From Larus michahellis (Eukaryota > Chordata > Aves > Charadriiformes > Laridae): 64,000 nucleotides of DNA. A model generated the notes under the pieces. That model saw only the letters and a program-made list of their open reading frames with translations, did not search any database and was not told the origin of the DNA. Made by a program: the position numbers and the translations under genes. Of the stretch, positions 47,053 through 58,600 are shown piece after piece; position 1 is the first letter of the stretch, and the number at the start of each line of letters is the position of its first letter. Location of the stretch: positions 19,653,419-19,717,418 of the forward strand of contig NC_133906.1 in the NCBI RefSeq assembly GCF_964199755.1, in the 5' to 3' direction.

Positions 47053-49804
47053 CCGTTGTAGCATCCTCCCTGTGACAGCGACTGTACGTGCTTACGGCCT
47101 CGCTTGGCCCCCCAGGGTCTCCCCGTGCTCTCCCTGGGCAGGCTGGGGTGGGAGGTGGGTCTGCTCCACTCCGCGCCTCCAGCCTGGTGGGGAGGTGAGC
47201 GGGGAGATCCATCACAGCAGCCGGAGGGAGTGGTCCTTGCCGCAAGCGAGTGGGAGGGCTGGCGTGTCCCTGATGCCACTTAATGCTGTAGACTGATGAG
47301 GGAGCGATGCAGCCCTGGGTAACCCGTCTCTCACAGCCGTCACTGGCTGCTGGGGGGCGCGAGCGGAGACCTGCCCGGCAAAGGAGGGCTCTCCCATGCG
47401 TTTCCTTGTGCATCATGTTTTGGTGGGGGCCTGCGTGGAGTCTCCAGCTCAGGGCAGCGTCCCTGTGCATCTCCGAGGGCTGAGATAACGCCGCGCTGCT
47501 CCTTGCTCAGCTGAGGCAGGGGGGTGGCTGCAGAGCTGCTGTGGCATTTGCTCAGCTCCTCTGCCCAGCACTGGGTGGGCTTGGGCAGGCAAACCCTCCC
47601 CGGGCTCGAGAGCTGCGTTCCCTTGTGGGGGGCATGTGTTGGAAGGGTGAGATCTGCACTGGAAAGTCGTGTTCCCACCATAAGTGTGGAAGCTCCTTTT
47701 CAGCCAGAGCTGCTTGCCTCGCTGTGCCCAGTCTCCTGGGTTGGGATACCTGCTCTGCAGCTGGTTTGGTTGTGGCTCTGGCACCACAGCAGTGGGCACC
47801 ACAGTGGGCTACTTAAAGATGCAGTTAATCGCGTTACCCTCTCTACAAAATCAGAAGCTGGTAACAAACAGTGTTTTCCCAAAGTATCTAGTTGATCCAG
47901 TGCTGTGTCTGGTAGCTGGGAGGAGGAGTCATCTCCGCAGGGCTGTCCCCGTGCGGCTGTGGGGCTGGCGGGTGAGAGCAGGCAGGAGGTGAGAGCGGAG
48001 GTCAGGATGGGGAGCCTGGGCGAGTTGTCCATCAGCAGCGGCTGTGGGTGCTGGTGGGGCCCTGGCTGAAGCTGGCGCCTTTCCGAACTGACGCTGCGCC
48101 GAAGATGCTGCTTTAGTCGTTTTTGGGGAGGAGGTGGGCTGGTCCGCGTGGAGCAGCTTCGTGAACTGCTGCTAGAACTGAAAGCACAGCTGGGTTTGAG
48201 CGAGGCTGGGGAGATGCTGCTTTGATGTTTTCCTGGTGGTGTGATCCTGCCCTGGTCTGCCCGCTCCCGCCACGTCACCCTGCAGCTCGGGACCACTGGC
48301 AGGCCCCACTTCAGCATGGCGACCTGTCTGAGGCCGCGGCTTGCTCCCTTACAGCAGCAGCGCCCTGGGGTTGCAGGGTGGCAAGTGGGCAAGTAGCGCT
48401 CTTGCGGTGCTGCGGCCGTGACTGTTATCTCTGGATTTCCCCTCTCTCGTGAGCCGGAGTCAGGTCTCTGAGGTTACGGTTGCGGCCAGGTTTGCCCCTG
48501 ATTTGGGAAGGAGCCTCAGAGACCGCAGATGGGGCTGGTCGAGGACACTGGAGATGGGTTGCTGGTTGTTCACAAGTGGAAGTGGGTCTGGATGTGCCGT
48601 GTGGTCCTTGCTGCTGTGTCCCCGTGCTCCTCTCATCGGTGCGTGTTCTCTTTTTGAAGCCAATTGTCTGCGTTTTAGCAACAAATTAAATAGGAAACGA
48701 GGAGGAACAAGCTCCTCTGTGGAACAACTCGTGCCGTGGAGTTGTTGCTTGTGGAGCAGACTGGAATTGCTTGGGTGGTAGAAGAGGTAAGAAATATCCC
48801 AGAGAATTTCCCAAAATCTGAATTGATTTAAATTATTTTTTTTTAACTTCTAAGGCTGAGACTCTAGTCTTGGCACGGAAGAGTGTCTTTTGGTTTTTGT
48901 TTTTCCCCCCCCTCTGCTGAGTCAGTGGTTTGTCACATCGGTGTGGCTGAGGGCCCCGAGCGAGACCCCCTGTTTCCCAGGGGAAGATGGGTTAGAAGAG
49001 CAATCCCAGCGGTCCCCCACCCTCTGGGTTTGCAGACTGTGTGCCTTGTCTTACCGTTTTCTTGGGCAGCAGCACAGCCGGGGAGCGAAGGAAAGATGTG
49101 ACAGCCTGAGGCGGTGGCACTTGCTCCCGCCTGTCCTCCTCCGGACTTTGGGAACAGAGGCAGTATGGCTCTGCGGGGCGCGATGCCCACCGGTCACAGC
49201 GTGGGTGGTGGCAGAGGACAGGGACATCGATGCTGTGGTGACGGGGCAGCATCCTGCATCCCTGTGCTGTGCGGGGGCCGTGGTCCGTGCCAGGCTGAGA
49301 CCGCAGCAGGGCTTTCCCCCATCTTACAGCGTGCGCAGGGGACAGGTCTGCAGAGGCACCCACTCACTCCGCCCCCGGACAAAGGGACAGCTATCCAGAG
49401 AGGGGTTTTGCTTTGAGCTTGGATGCTTCATGATCATGTTTTCTGCTTTTTTCTTTTTTTTTTCTTTTTTTTTTTTTTATTTTAGTGGTGTGAGTGGTTG
49501 GGCATGTGTACTCCTGTGAACGCTGATCCATCCCGCAGCTCGCAAGGGCTGCGTGGTGCTGGCCACCGGCACGGCCGGAGGGAGCCCTGGCTGCTTTTGG
49601 AAAGGCTGGGGGAGGCCATCGGGCCTGTGGGGAGAGAGAGCTCCCCATCTCGCCCCTCTTCTCGGGAGGTCCCCGGCTGCTCCTTGCCGAGGCCCATCTG
49701 TGGGATGCGGGCAGTTGCAGTGGGTACAGAGCTCTGGCATGGGGTCAGGAGTGGAGGTGGAAGGTGTGTTTCAGAGGAGGCTTTGTTGCTTTGCCACGCT
49801 CATT

Positions 49805-49828
49805 GGGGGGGGGGGGGGGGGGGGGGGG
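49805..49828 (+). repeat. G24 homopolymer in LARP1 3' UTR
   Basis: Twenty-four consecutive G followed by AAGAAAAAAA. It is transcribed if the long 3' UTR is used and could fold as an RNA G-quadruplex; such runs are also error-prone in assembly. Confidence 0.85.
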
Positions 49829-51258
49829 AAGAAAAAAACTTAAAGTAATAGTCCTGCTGCTCCATTCACCTTTCTGTCCCTCTTCCTGCTGCCCCCCTCG
49901 CACCACCGGTGGTGACTTGTCACGGTAGCCCTTGGGGTCCCTCGAGTTTCGGCAGCTGCTCGTCTCGCTTAGGACTGGCCGACCGTACTGTAACAAAACG
50001 ATGCGTTAACCTCAGTGTCCTGCCGCGTGTCCGTACACGTTCCGCATGGCAGCGCAGAGGGGGCCTTCCAGCTGTTAATGCCTTCCCAGTTATTTTATGA
50101 AAAGAAAAAAAAAAAAGAAAACTGTAAATGTAGCAAGCTGTGTTTGCGATGCTTATTTTCTCCTGTCTCCTCTGAGACTGGTTATGTCACTTTGTCACTG
50201 TTTTGAAATGGATGCTAGGCTCTTTCTAAGAGGGGGTTGCTACACTTGATGTTAAATGCCTCATTGACTCTTTCTTTTTTTTTTTTTTAAAAAAAAAGTT
50301 TCCAATACAGGCAATAGATGAATGACTTTTTTTTTATTATTATTATTTTTTAAGAAAATGTTCATCTCGGTGGCGTGGAGTGGGTGGCTGGAGGGCAGCG
50401 TTTCAATGAGTAGTTTACAGTTTCACTTTCTGCAGACACTTGAACATAGGACCGATGTATCTGTGACAAGCACATCCCTTGGTGGGAAGCTCCAGAGGAG
50501 CGGGGAGCGCCCTGGGTGCCAGCCAGCCCCCCCGCCATGGCTGGCAGAGCGGGCTGGGGTCACCCCCGGGGTCCCCACGCTGTCCCCCTGCGGCTCGCTC
50601 CCCAGGCGTCAGCCCTGCGCGGGGGCTGGCTCGTGCCGGCGGTGGCCCTCGTGGGAGGGTGTCCCTGGCACCGCTTGGTCCCTCCAGCCTCCCCAGTGCA
50701 GCCCCACGCCCCCTCCTCCTCTCCCAGCCTGTCCCGGTCCCCTTGGGGGATGGAAACCTTTGGATCTGCGGCTCAGAAACCCCCACTGAGCTGCGCCCCG
50801 GCGAGCGTGGCCCTCGCTGCTCGAAAAGGGGTGATGGTTCGATGTGCTGGCCCTTCTCAAACCCTGTGTGTCCCAACCTCAGCCTTCTGTTTCCCAAAAC
50901 TAGAAAGTGTGTGCAACCTTCTTCAGCTGCATTTATCGTAGAGACAAACTTTAAAATGACTCATCACAGACCATGTATCACTTGGGAGGAAAATCTTGTT
51001 AATATGGCCCGCTGTACATGATCCATCTTCTGTCGATAGTACATAATCTTTGACCCATGTGCTAGGATCATCATCACATATAAAAGGAAAAGAGAAAAAT
51101 GTAAAATACTTGAATGAGAGCTTGTATTATAACATTAATATTATTCAGAGTATCTGCTTTCTAGGCTGATGTGATTCATTATTCTAGTAATGCTTTAGTC
51201 CTTTGTAATTTGTGGTAATTATGCTTTTTCCTTTTTAATACAAAAAAAAATGTATAAA

Positions 51259-51264
51259 AATAAA
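51259..51264 (+). terminator. LARP1: LARP1 poly(A) signal AATAAA
   Basis: A canonical AATAAA sits in a run TAAAAATAAAAAC, followed within about 35 bases by GGGTTTTCTTTG, a plausible GU/U-rich downstream element. AT-rich UTR-like sequence precedes it and GC-rich sequence follows. Confidence 0.8.
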
Positions 51265-51284
51265 AACTTCAAAAGACAATGCAG

Positions 51285-52507
51285 CCTGGGTTTTCTTTGC
51301 TGCTGACTTGCCCTCCCCGGGGGGCCGTGGGTGGATGAGAGGGTTCATCCCTCTGCGGTTGTGGGTGGGGGAAGAGATTTGGCTTCCGTGGGCAGAGCTG
51401 GGCTTGGCACCAGGGAAGTGCAGCGCGGGGCAGCCCTGCGTGTCCCCTCCTCGGAGGCCGTGCTTAGGACACGGGTCTAGCAATGGTGAGAGGCAGGTGG
51501 CACTTCTGTCCCTGGGCCCCAGACGGGTCTTAGAAAGATCCTGGAGAAAATTCACGGCATGTCTCGATGGGTTGTGTGGGTACTTATGGGTACGCATGAG
51601 CTATGGGTGCTTCTTGTTGGGTCCTTTCTTACGGGGTTTCACTAATCTCCACACAGCTCAGGACAGCAGCGACTCTTCTTCCCCTGGAAAGTCTCTTTCT
51701 GTAGTTTGTCATTGTACAGAGCTGCTTGAGGCACGAACCAACACCTGTTGGCGGCTGGGGAGGGAGGCTCGGCTCGGCAGGAGGAGGTGATGTACCAGGG
51801 CCTGTGCCAGAGCTCCCAGCTCGGCTTCCCTGTCCCGTGCTGGGGAAACTCGCTTTGTGTTTGTGGACAGTAGTTTGTGGAGTGGAGGTGAGGATGTGAC
51901 AGCCCTTAATCCAGACCTGTACTGACCTCTCGCGTGGAGAAAAACTGGGGGAAGTCAGGCCCCTGTTGTGTGTGCAGGGCAGGTGTTTCCACAGCTGCGG
52001 CCCCGCTGACTTTCCAGGGGGTTGTGTCCTGGATCCCAGGTGTTCTGAGTCTCAGAAAAAGAGTGGCTGTAATGCCTATCGTATGTAGCTACAGTGATCT
52101 TGCCGGTGTTTCTACAGAATGCTGCTGAAAGAGGCCAAAGTGTGGCCTGTGAAAACTGAAGTGCTTTAGAACTCCCCAGGAACTCCCCAAAGCCACGTGG
52201 CCCAGAACGCATCTGCCTTACACGCAGGCAGCTCGAACCAACGAACAGCGCAAGCAATTAAGAAAATAACCCCTCTAAACTTTGTTTAAAAAATAGCTTT
52301 CTAGAGCAGGGGTTTTTTGTGGCTTAAGAAGAAAATAACAGGCAGCAAAAGTGCAGTCATCTCAAGTAGCATGATTTAAGTTCAGCTTTAGGTTTCATTA
52401 TGTGTGTGAACGATAATTTGTTTCCCAATTAAAATACTATTTGGCTGAAATAATTGTTGATTGCTTTGCTTGTCGCTGGGCTCCGCAAGACCCGCGGGCT
52501 GCTGGGC
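51285..52507. other. Interval between convergent LARP1 and FAXDC2
   Basis: About 1.2 kb from the LARP1 poly(A) signal to the FAXDC2 stop codon. It must contain at least the start of the FAXDC2 3' UTR (minus strand). I see no minus-strand AATAAA or ATTAAA here; only weak variants occur (AATGAA at 52394-52399 and an AAGAAA near 51625). No other gene is evident. Confidence 0.6.
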
Positions 52508-52664
52508 TCACTCCGCCCTCTTGGGCACCTCGGGGATGCTCTCGGAGAGCGGCGTGAAGCTGAGGAGGACCCTGTGTCTCTCGTAGGCTTTGGTCTTTCT
52601 GAACGCCGTATCCGTTCCGTGCAGATAATCCAGCACTCCCAGCACTCCGTAGCACTGATTGAAC
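52508..52664 (-). CDS. FAXDC2: FAXDC2 coding exon 8 (terminal)
   Basis: Encodes residues 283-333 and stop TGA at 52510-52508: [30 protein letters not shown] and [18 protein letters not shown]. Acceptor TTTCCAG. Confidence 0.96.
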
Positions 52665-55600
52665 CTGGAAACCAAACAGAGATTAAACATCGCTGGAAGT
52701 TACCGACGTTGCCTCACCCTTCCTATTGCCGTCTTTCAGAGCCCCGATAAGCCGTCCATGTCGCTTCTGCCACTGCACCAAGTCTAACGAAGCCTGGGTG
52801 AAGCTTCTCCTGCAACTTCCCTCTCTGGTGCCATCGTTACCCAGAAATGGCGGCACCGAACAACAGCCGTCTCTCTCTCTCTCTCTCCTTGGGGCAGCTC
52901 AGAGCTGTGGGAGCTTCTGGGCGCTTCCAGCACCGGGGCACCGGCACAGCTGTTCTGCCCAGAGAGCTCCTCAGCTCCGCAGGGATCCGCATCCTGACAC
53001 GAGCCGAGCTCCGGAGGAAATGGCTGGTGACGAGAACTGGCGCCGTGGTTTGGACGTTGCCCAGCATTTGGGTGGTGACAGAACTGCATCGGCTGTTTCT
53101 GCAGGAGGGGCAAACTGTTGGAGAGAGTGTGTCTATGGATTGAGTGCGCACCTGGGAGATGGGAACGCTTGTTCCACTACTGTGGTGGGTATCCCTGAAA
53201 CTCTGCTCTCGCCAGTATAGGAGGAGGCTGGGAACCTCTGCCTGGAAAGGTTAATTGCGGTTGTTTGGGCAAGGTGTTACCTGATCGGTGTCACCCAGCC
53301 CAGTGTATGGGAGAGGGACAGACAGAGAGGCTCCCTGCAAACTTATTTCAGCTGCGTGTTATGCCCTTGCTCTGTCTTTCTTCTCGATCACACGCAGCGT
53401 CTGCTAAACTTCTAGGAAGAGCCTTGCAGGGAAGCGGCTCTGACCCTGTGCTCGTGCTGGGGAAAGTCCAGGTGATGCCTGCTGCTTCAGACACTCTGCG
53501 CTTTCTTTCCTCCCATGGAATCTTAGGAAACTTGAAACCCCCAGCCGCAGCTGCGGTGTTTGTGCTTTGGAGAAAGTTTCCAAGTCAGCTGATGGAGGGG
53601 GGGAGATGGCAGGGAGGTGGCTGCGGTTGCGTGGGCTGGAGCCCTCCGAAATCCCCATCTCTCTTAAACCGCTTTGAGAACTGGGAGCGTTCCGCCGGCT
53701 GGCGGGCGAACTGCCTGGACTTCTCTGCTTGTGCGTGAGTTACACAAACCCACTCGACCCTCAGCAAGGCATTCTGCCCGTCAGCAGTGCCGGGGCGCAG
53801 GCAGGAGGGGAAGGGGAAGCCGAGCGGTGCCCAGACGCACTTGAGGTGGTGGAAGTCGTGGAACTCCGGCGACGGGAGGAAGGGCAGGTGGTAGCCGCAG
53901 TGCGAAATGCTTGTGATTACGAGAGCAAGGGACAACCACGCTGTGATTGAAACGATATGAGACCCCATGATCATCGGGCCGGTCAAGACAGGTAGCGTGT
54001 TGGAGAGCTGCAAATGAGAAGAAAACTGCCTCATTAACGAGTCCACAACAAGCAGCCGCTTCCCTAGGAGCTGAATTGTTTCACCGGGGTGATCCGTCAC
54101 ATTAGTGTTGTACAAACGGCATAAAGGGAAGATCCCTCTGCAAACACCTGACTAAAATTACATGATTTCATGGAAGAAATAATTTACTCTGAGCTAACTG
54201 TGTTTTAGTCACTGCAAAATAGCCACAGCCCAAGCTCCCGAAGCTTGTAGTAGAAGTCAGACGCGAGATCAAACCGGGGGTGTGAGGGCAGCGTGGTTCC
54301 AGTAAATCACCCTGGAGTCGGAGGTCTGAATTCCAGCTTCACCTCGGAATAACGCTGAAGCTGCTCGTGGGAAGCCTAGCTGTCAAAGGGCACTGGCCTG
54401 GGGACGCGAGCAGTCGAAGGCAGCGATGTGAGGATCCCGGCTGCGTCACTTCATTGCGTCCTACCAGCGGCACAACTGCCTGTCACTGCCCAGACGGAGC
54501 TTACCGCACCAGTTAGGGTCTGTTACAGCCGGGCTCTTAAATACAAAGTCATTCTGCTGCCCAAAGACTAGCAATTATGGAGACTCACGGAGCTGGTGCT
54601 ATTGTGGACTATTGTGAACAGGAGATGGCACTGAAAGTGGGATCTTCTGCAGGTGGGATGCGTTTGCATGAGGAGTCTCGGCTGGAGCAGCGCTGGGGGG
54701 ATGCTCCTGCAAACACCGATCCCAGCCACCAGCATGAAAATCTTGACAGAATTCTGAGTCCGTGCAGTGACCCGGACCGCGTGAGTGCCACATCTCCTGC
54801 TGAAAGCACCGTCTCTGCTCCCAGCCCTCTCTGTGCTCGAGGAAGCACCGTTCAGTCATTCCCTTATCTGTTGGAGGCTCTTAAGGCGAGTGAGACCACC
54901 ACCCTTCTGCAGCTAGGCTTCGCGGCAACGCAGCTTAGCGTCCTCCTCCTAAGAAGGAAGAGTCTAAGGTACATTTGCTTTTCTTCTCTTACCACTCCTC
55001 CTCATCCCACGGAAATCACGCTCCACGCAGGAACCGGAGGGTGACCGTGGGAGAATCCACTTACCATGTGCTCTGCTGGGTGAGCGTAAATGGAGACCAC
55101 GCCAATGGGGGCTGTCCATTCGTGGTGCTTCTTGTGAATGTGCTTATACAGGAGCGGGAGGTGAACGAGCCTAAGTAGAGAGAACGGAGAAATGTAGGTT
55201 TTGAGCTCCGTAAGAAGGGAACGTAGAGTAACCTAACACAGAATTTCTGGTGGGGACTTGCTCATGCCTCTTCTTTAAAATAAAGATTTTAGAGCAGCTG
55301 GGAATAAGAGTGTAGGACTCCTGCCTTCCCTCGCTGTCTTTTCTTTTCACACAGAGCTCTCAATGTATGTGTCCACTGACTGATGTCAAACAAGAGTCCA
55401 GATAAAACCCATAAACCAAAGTCCCCGAATGACTGATTTGGTCAAACCTGGGAGTACTTTTGAGGGGAAGACTCGCTTTATTATATTTTCACTGTTTTGA
55501 CTTTACCTACTGGCAAGTATTAGAGGCAGAACTTTACGTTCTGTGGGCCCATAAGAAGTTGGGTTTTATGGGTTTTTTTTGTGCGCATTTGTCCAAAAGG

Positions 55601-58600
55601 AAAACCTACATAGCTCTGAGAATGCTGCGCTCGCTTCTCTGCAGCCTTGAAGGCTTTTTTCTTCCTTGCTTGGTGTTTTTTCCTTTAGTGTTGGTGCCGG
55701 TGCCCACACAGCCTGCAGCGTGGGGAGCCAGGCCCTGTTTCGTAGGTGCCGTACAAGTGAACGGGGGATCGCTCACGGACTTCTTAAGCGTTTTTCTTTC
55801 AAGATAAGTTGGTCTTGTTCTCCTCTTTTTGAAGACTGTTGGGTTACAGCTTTTGTGTGATGAAAGCTGCTTTGTTTTTTTCTTAGCCTCTAAGCTGCTC
55901 CACCTTTGTAATTTTACCTGGTTTTGCTTCCTAGAGTTACTAGCAGCGTTGCAGCACCAAGGCCTCGTGTTGTAAGGGTGGATTCCAGGACCTGTAAGTC
56001 TTCCCATGTAAACACAAGATCGGTGGAAGAGTGGGGATGGGGACTATTGCTGTTGCAGGAGATGGGTATAAGCTTAAAGGCGTGAGGGAAAACCAGAGAG
56101 TCCTGTTCCTGTGCTCACCTGTGTGTATAATAAAAGAGAATTTCCTCTATTAAGGTGAAGATGCTTAGCTCCACGAGAAACCAGCGGAAGGTGGGTAATT
56201 CCTTGCTGAAGGTGTTGCCCCACCATTTCATAACGGAGAACATGGGCACAAGCATGGGCAAGGAGATGAAGAACTGATTGAACAGCGCTACGTAGATGGC
56301 TTGGCGCAGTTTCTTTGTGTCCACCTGCAAAAGAGGAGTGAGGGCTTGAGGCTAAATCAGAAGCAATGTGGCTTTGAGTTGGGAGGATAAAGAGCGTGAA
56401 GATTCGTAGGCTTTTTCTGTGTTAGTTTTGGGATCGACTTTTTAACAAGCGGTCAATCCAGATCTGTTCAGTAGCCTAATTATGAGAACTGCCTTCCTCT
56501 CTGCAGTGGATATACAAGACTCAGCTTGATTCTCCTTGAATCCTATCTGGTTGCAAGAGAAAAGCCTAACAGGTTCTTCTCCCCGCTCCTCGCCTAAGAG
56601 GCCGCAGGAAGTGTTTAGCCAGCAGAAGAGGCAGAGTGAGAAATACTTACAGGATCATTCTTGCCCAGCTGAATGCGATAGCGAGTAATAAAAGCTGGCT
56701 TTCCTGTTACATCAGCCACCATAAGGACTCCATTGAAGCACCAGAAAGCAAGGCTAGGCACCAATCCAGCCCCTGTGGCGTGAGGAAAGGGCAGAGATGT
56801 GTGAATAAGTTGAGAGCTGCGGCTAAATCGGAAACAAAATACAGCGGCGTAGCATCCAGGGGACCTTGCCGGGACCCAGGTGTGCCAGGTGCGTATCCCC
56901 TGCCCAGAGATGCTTGACAATGGAACGTGGGTAAGTTCTGACGTGCAGGTAAGACCTAGGGAATGGGGAGGAGGTTAGAGAAGACAAGTGTCTCACAGGA
57001 TGCAACTTGCCACAGCTGAGGTTAAGAAAGGGCTTTTCTGGGAGGTGGGGGCATCTCTGTCATGGGTGGGTTCTAAATACAAATAAGATAAGGTCGAGTT
57101 GATCCCTGGGACCTTGCAAGGTCCCTACCGAGCCTGTTCACCAGCTGTTAATCGCAGACAGAGCAGAGTTTTCTAGGTGCCACAGCAAGAGTAAAACTCA
57201 CTAATTTTACTTTAATTTTCAGTAATTAGTTCTACGGAGTCATTCGGTTCTCACAGAAGCAGAGTGTATTTTCACAGGGAAGCCACAGCAAAAAGATCGA
57301 ATATTTAATCTGTAGAGGGGGTGTAACGATGAACCAGTCGCGCTACCTCAGCTGTGGCTGGCTGTGAATCACGGAATCATAGAATCATTCAGGTTGGAAA
57401 AGACCCTTGGGATCATCGAGTCCAACCATCAACCCCACTCTACAAAGTTCTCCCGTACACCATATGCCCCAACACCACATCTGAACGACTCTTAAACACA
57501 TCCAGGGATGGTGACTCCACCGCCTCCCTGGGCAGCCTATTCCAGTGTCTGACCACTCTTTCTGTGAAGAATTTTTTCCTGATGTCCAGCCTAAACCTAC
57601 CCTGCTGCAGCTTGAAGCCATTCCCTCTTGTTCTATCGCTAATGACCTGTGAGAAGAGACCAGCACCAACCTCTCTACAATGGCCTTTCAAGTAGTTGTA
57701 GAGAGCGATGAGGTCTCCCCTCAGACTCCTCTTCCTCAAACTAAACAGTCCCAGCTCCTTCAAACCTGCACGTGCTTTTTCAGTGGGAGGATTAGTGAGT
57801 TTGAGAAGGCATGTCCACATCCCCCTTTTAGATGTAATACATAGATGGCTCCTCCCACAGCAGAGAGTTGTTAAAACTTACCAAGGAGGAATATTGTCCA
57901 CTCGTCTCCCTCAAACAGGTAGTAGAACTCTAGCCATCGCGTTTGACAGAAACGGCCCAAGATGTCCCACGTATTCTGCGCGTACCTGTGGGAATAAGTG
58001 TTCTTGGTTGCCCATCTTTTCATCGCCCGCTTTTTCCCCTCCCCACAGAAAAGTTTCTCCCCAAAGCCTTTTGTTCAAACAATCTTACCAAGAAAAAGTG
58101 TTCACTAAGGCAATGAATATGAGCAGGCCTGTACCGAGGACGTAGGCAGTAATCTTCACGGCACGCCAGAGCTTCTCTTCCTGCGAGAAGAAACAGGAGT
58201 AAGCGTGTGCCGCTGTGTCCTACGCTAGCATCCTCCGTATTTGAAATGCAGGAGGTAAAGGTAGCCCTATGATGGAAACAGGTAGTCCTGTTTCACAAAC
58301 TCTCTAAAGAACAAAATAACAAAGCTGTTATGGGATACTGTGTGTAATTGGGAGGGAGAGTACACACACATCCATCTGCCATGCTTACAGAGACCTGGAG
58401 CGTCACTGACATGGAATTTCTGTGGAATAACCAAAGGAGAGAAAGGACCGCTCATTTTTCCCTCTTTGTTTTTATCTGGTGTGCTTCTCGGTACCTGGAG
58501 GACTATAATATAAGGGGCTTCTGGATAACTCAGAGCAGCAGGAAAGGAAGACCCAGGGTAGGGAATGGTGCTCCATCGCAACGCCTCTCTCCCTCCCGTA

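Larger units (their letters stand above)
45652..51280 (+). other. LARP1: LARP1 3' UTR
   Basis: Sequence from the TAG to the poly(A) signal at 51259. About 5.6 kb, longer than the human 3' UTR as I remember it. The last 350 bases are AT-rich and look like a conserved UTR end. Internal landmarks are an A16 run, a TA repeat, an A/C-rich block, a U-rich tract followed by AG, a G24 run and a Pumilio-type site. Earlier poly(A) sites are possible; the extent is inferred because no clear terminal exon or other gene intervenes. Confidence 0.7.

Noticed and set aside
57440-57820. 126-codon minus-strand frame as a host gene
   Set aside because: Its residues are those of the CR1 reverse-transcriptase C-terminus, so it is a 5'-truncated LINE, not a cellular gene.
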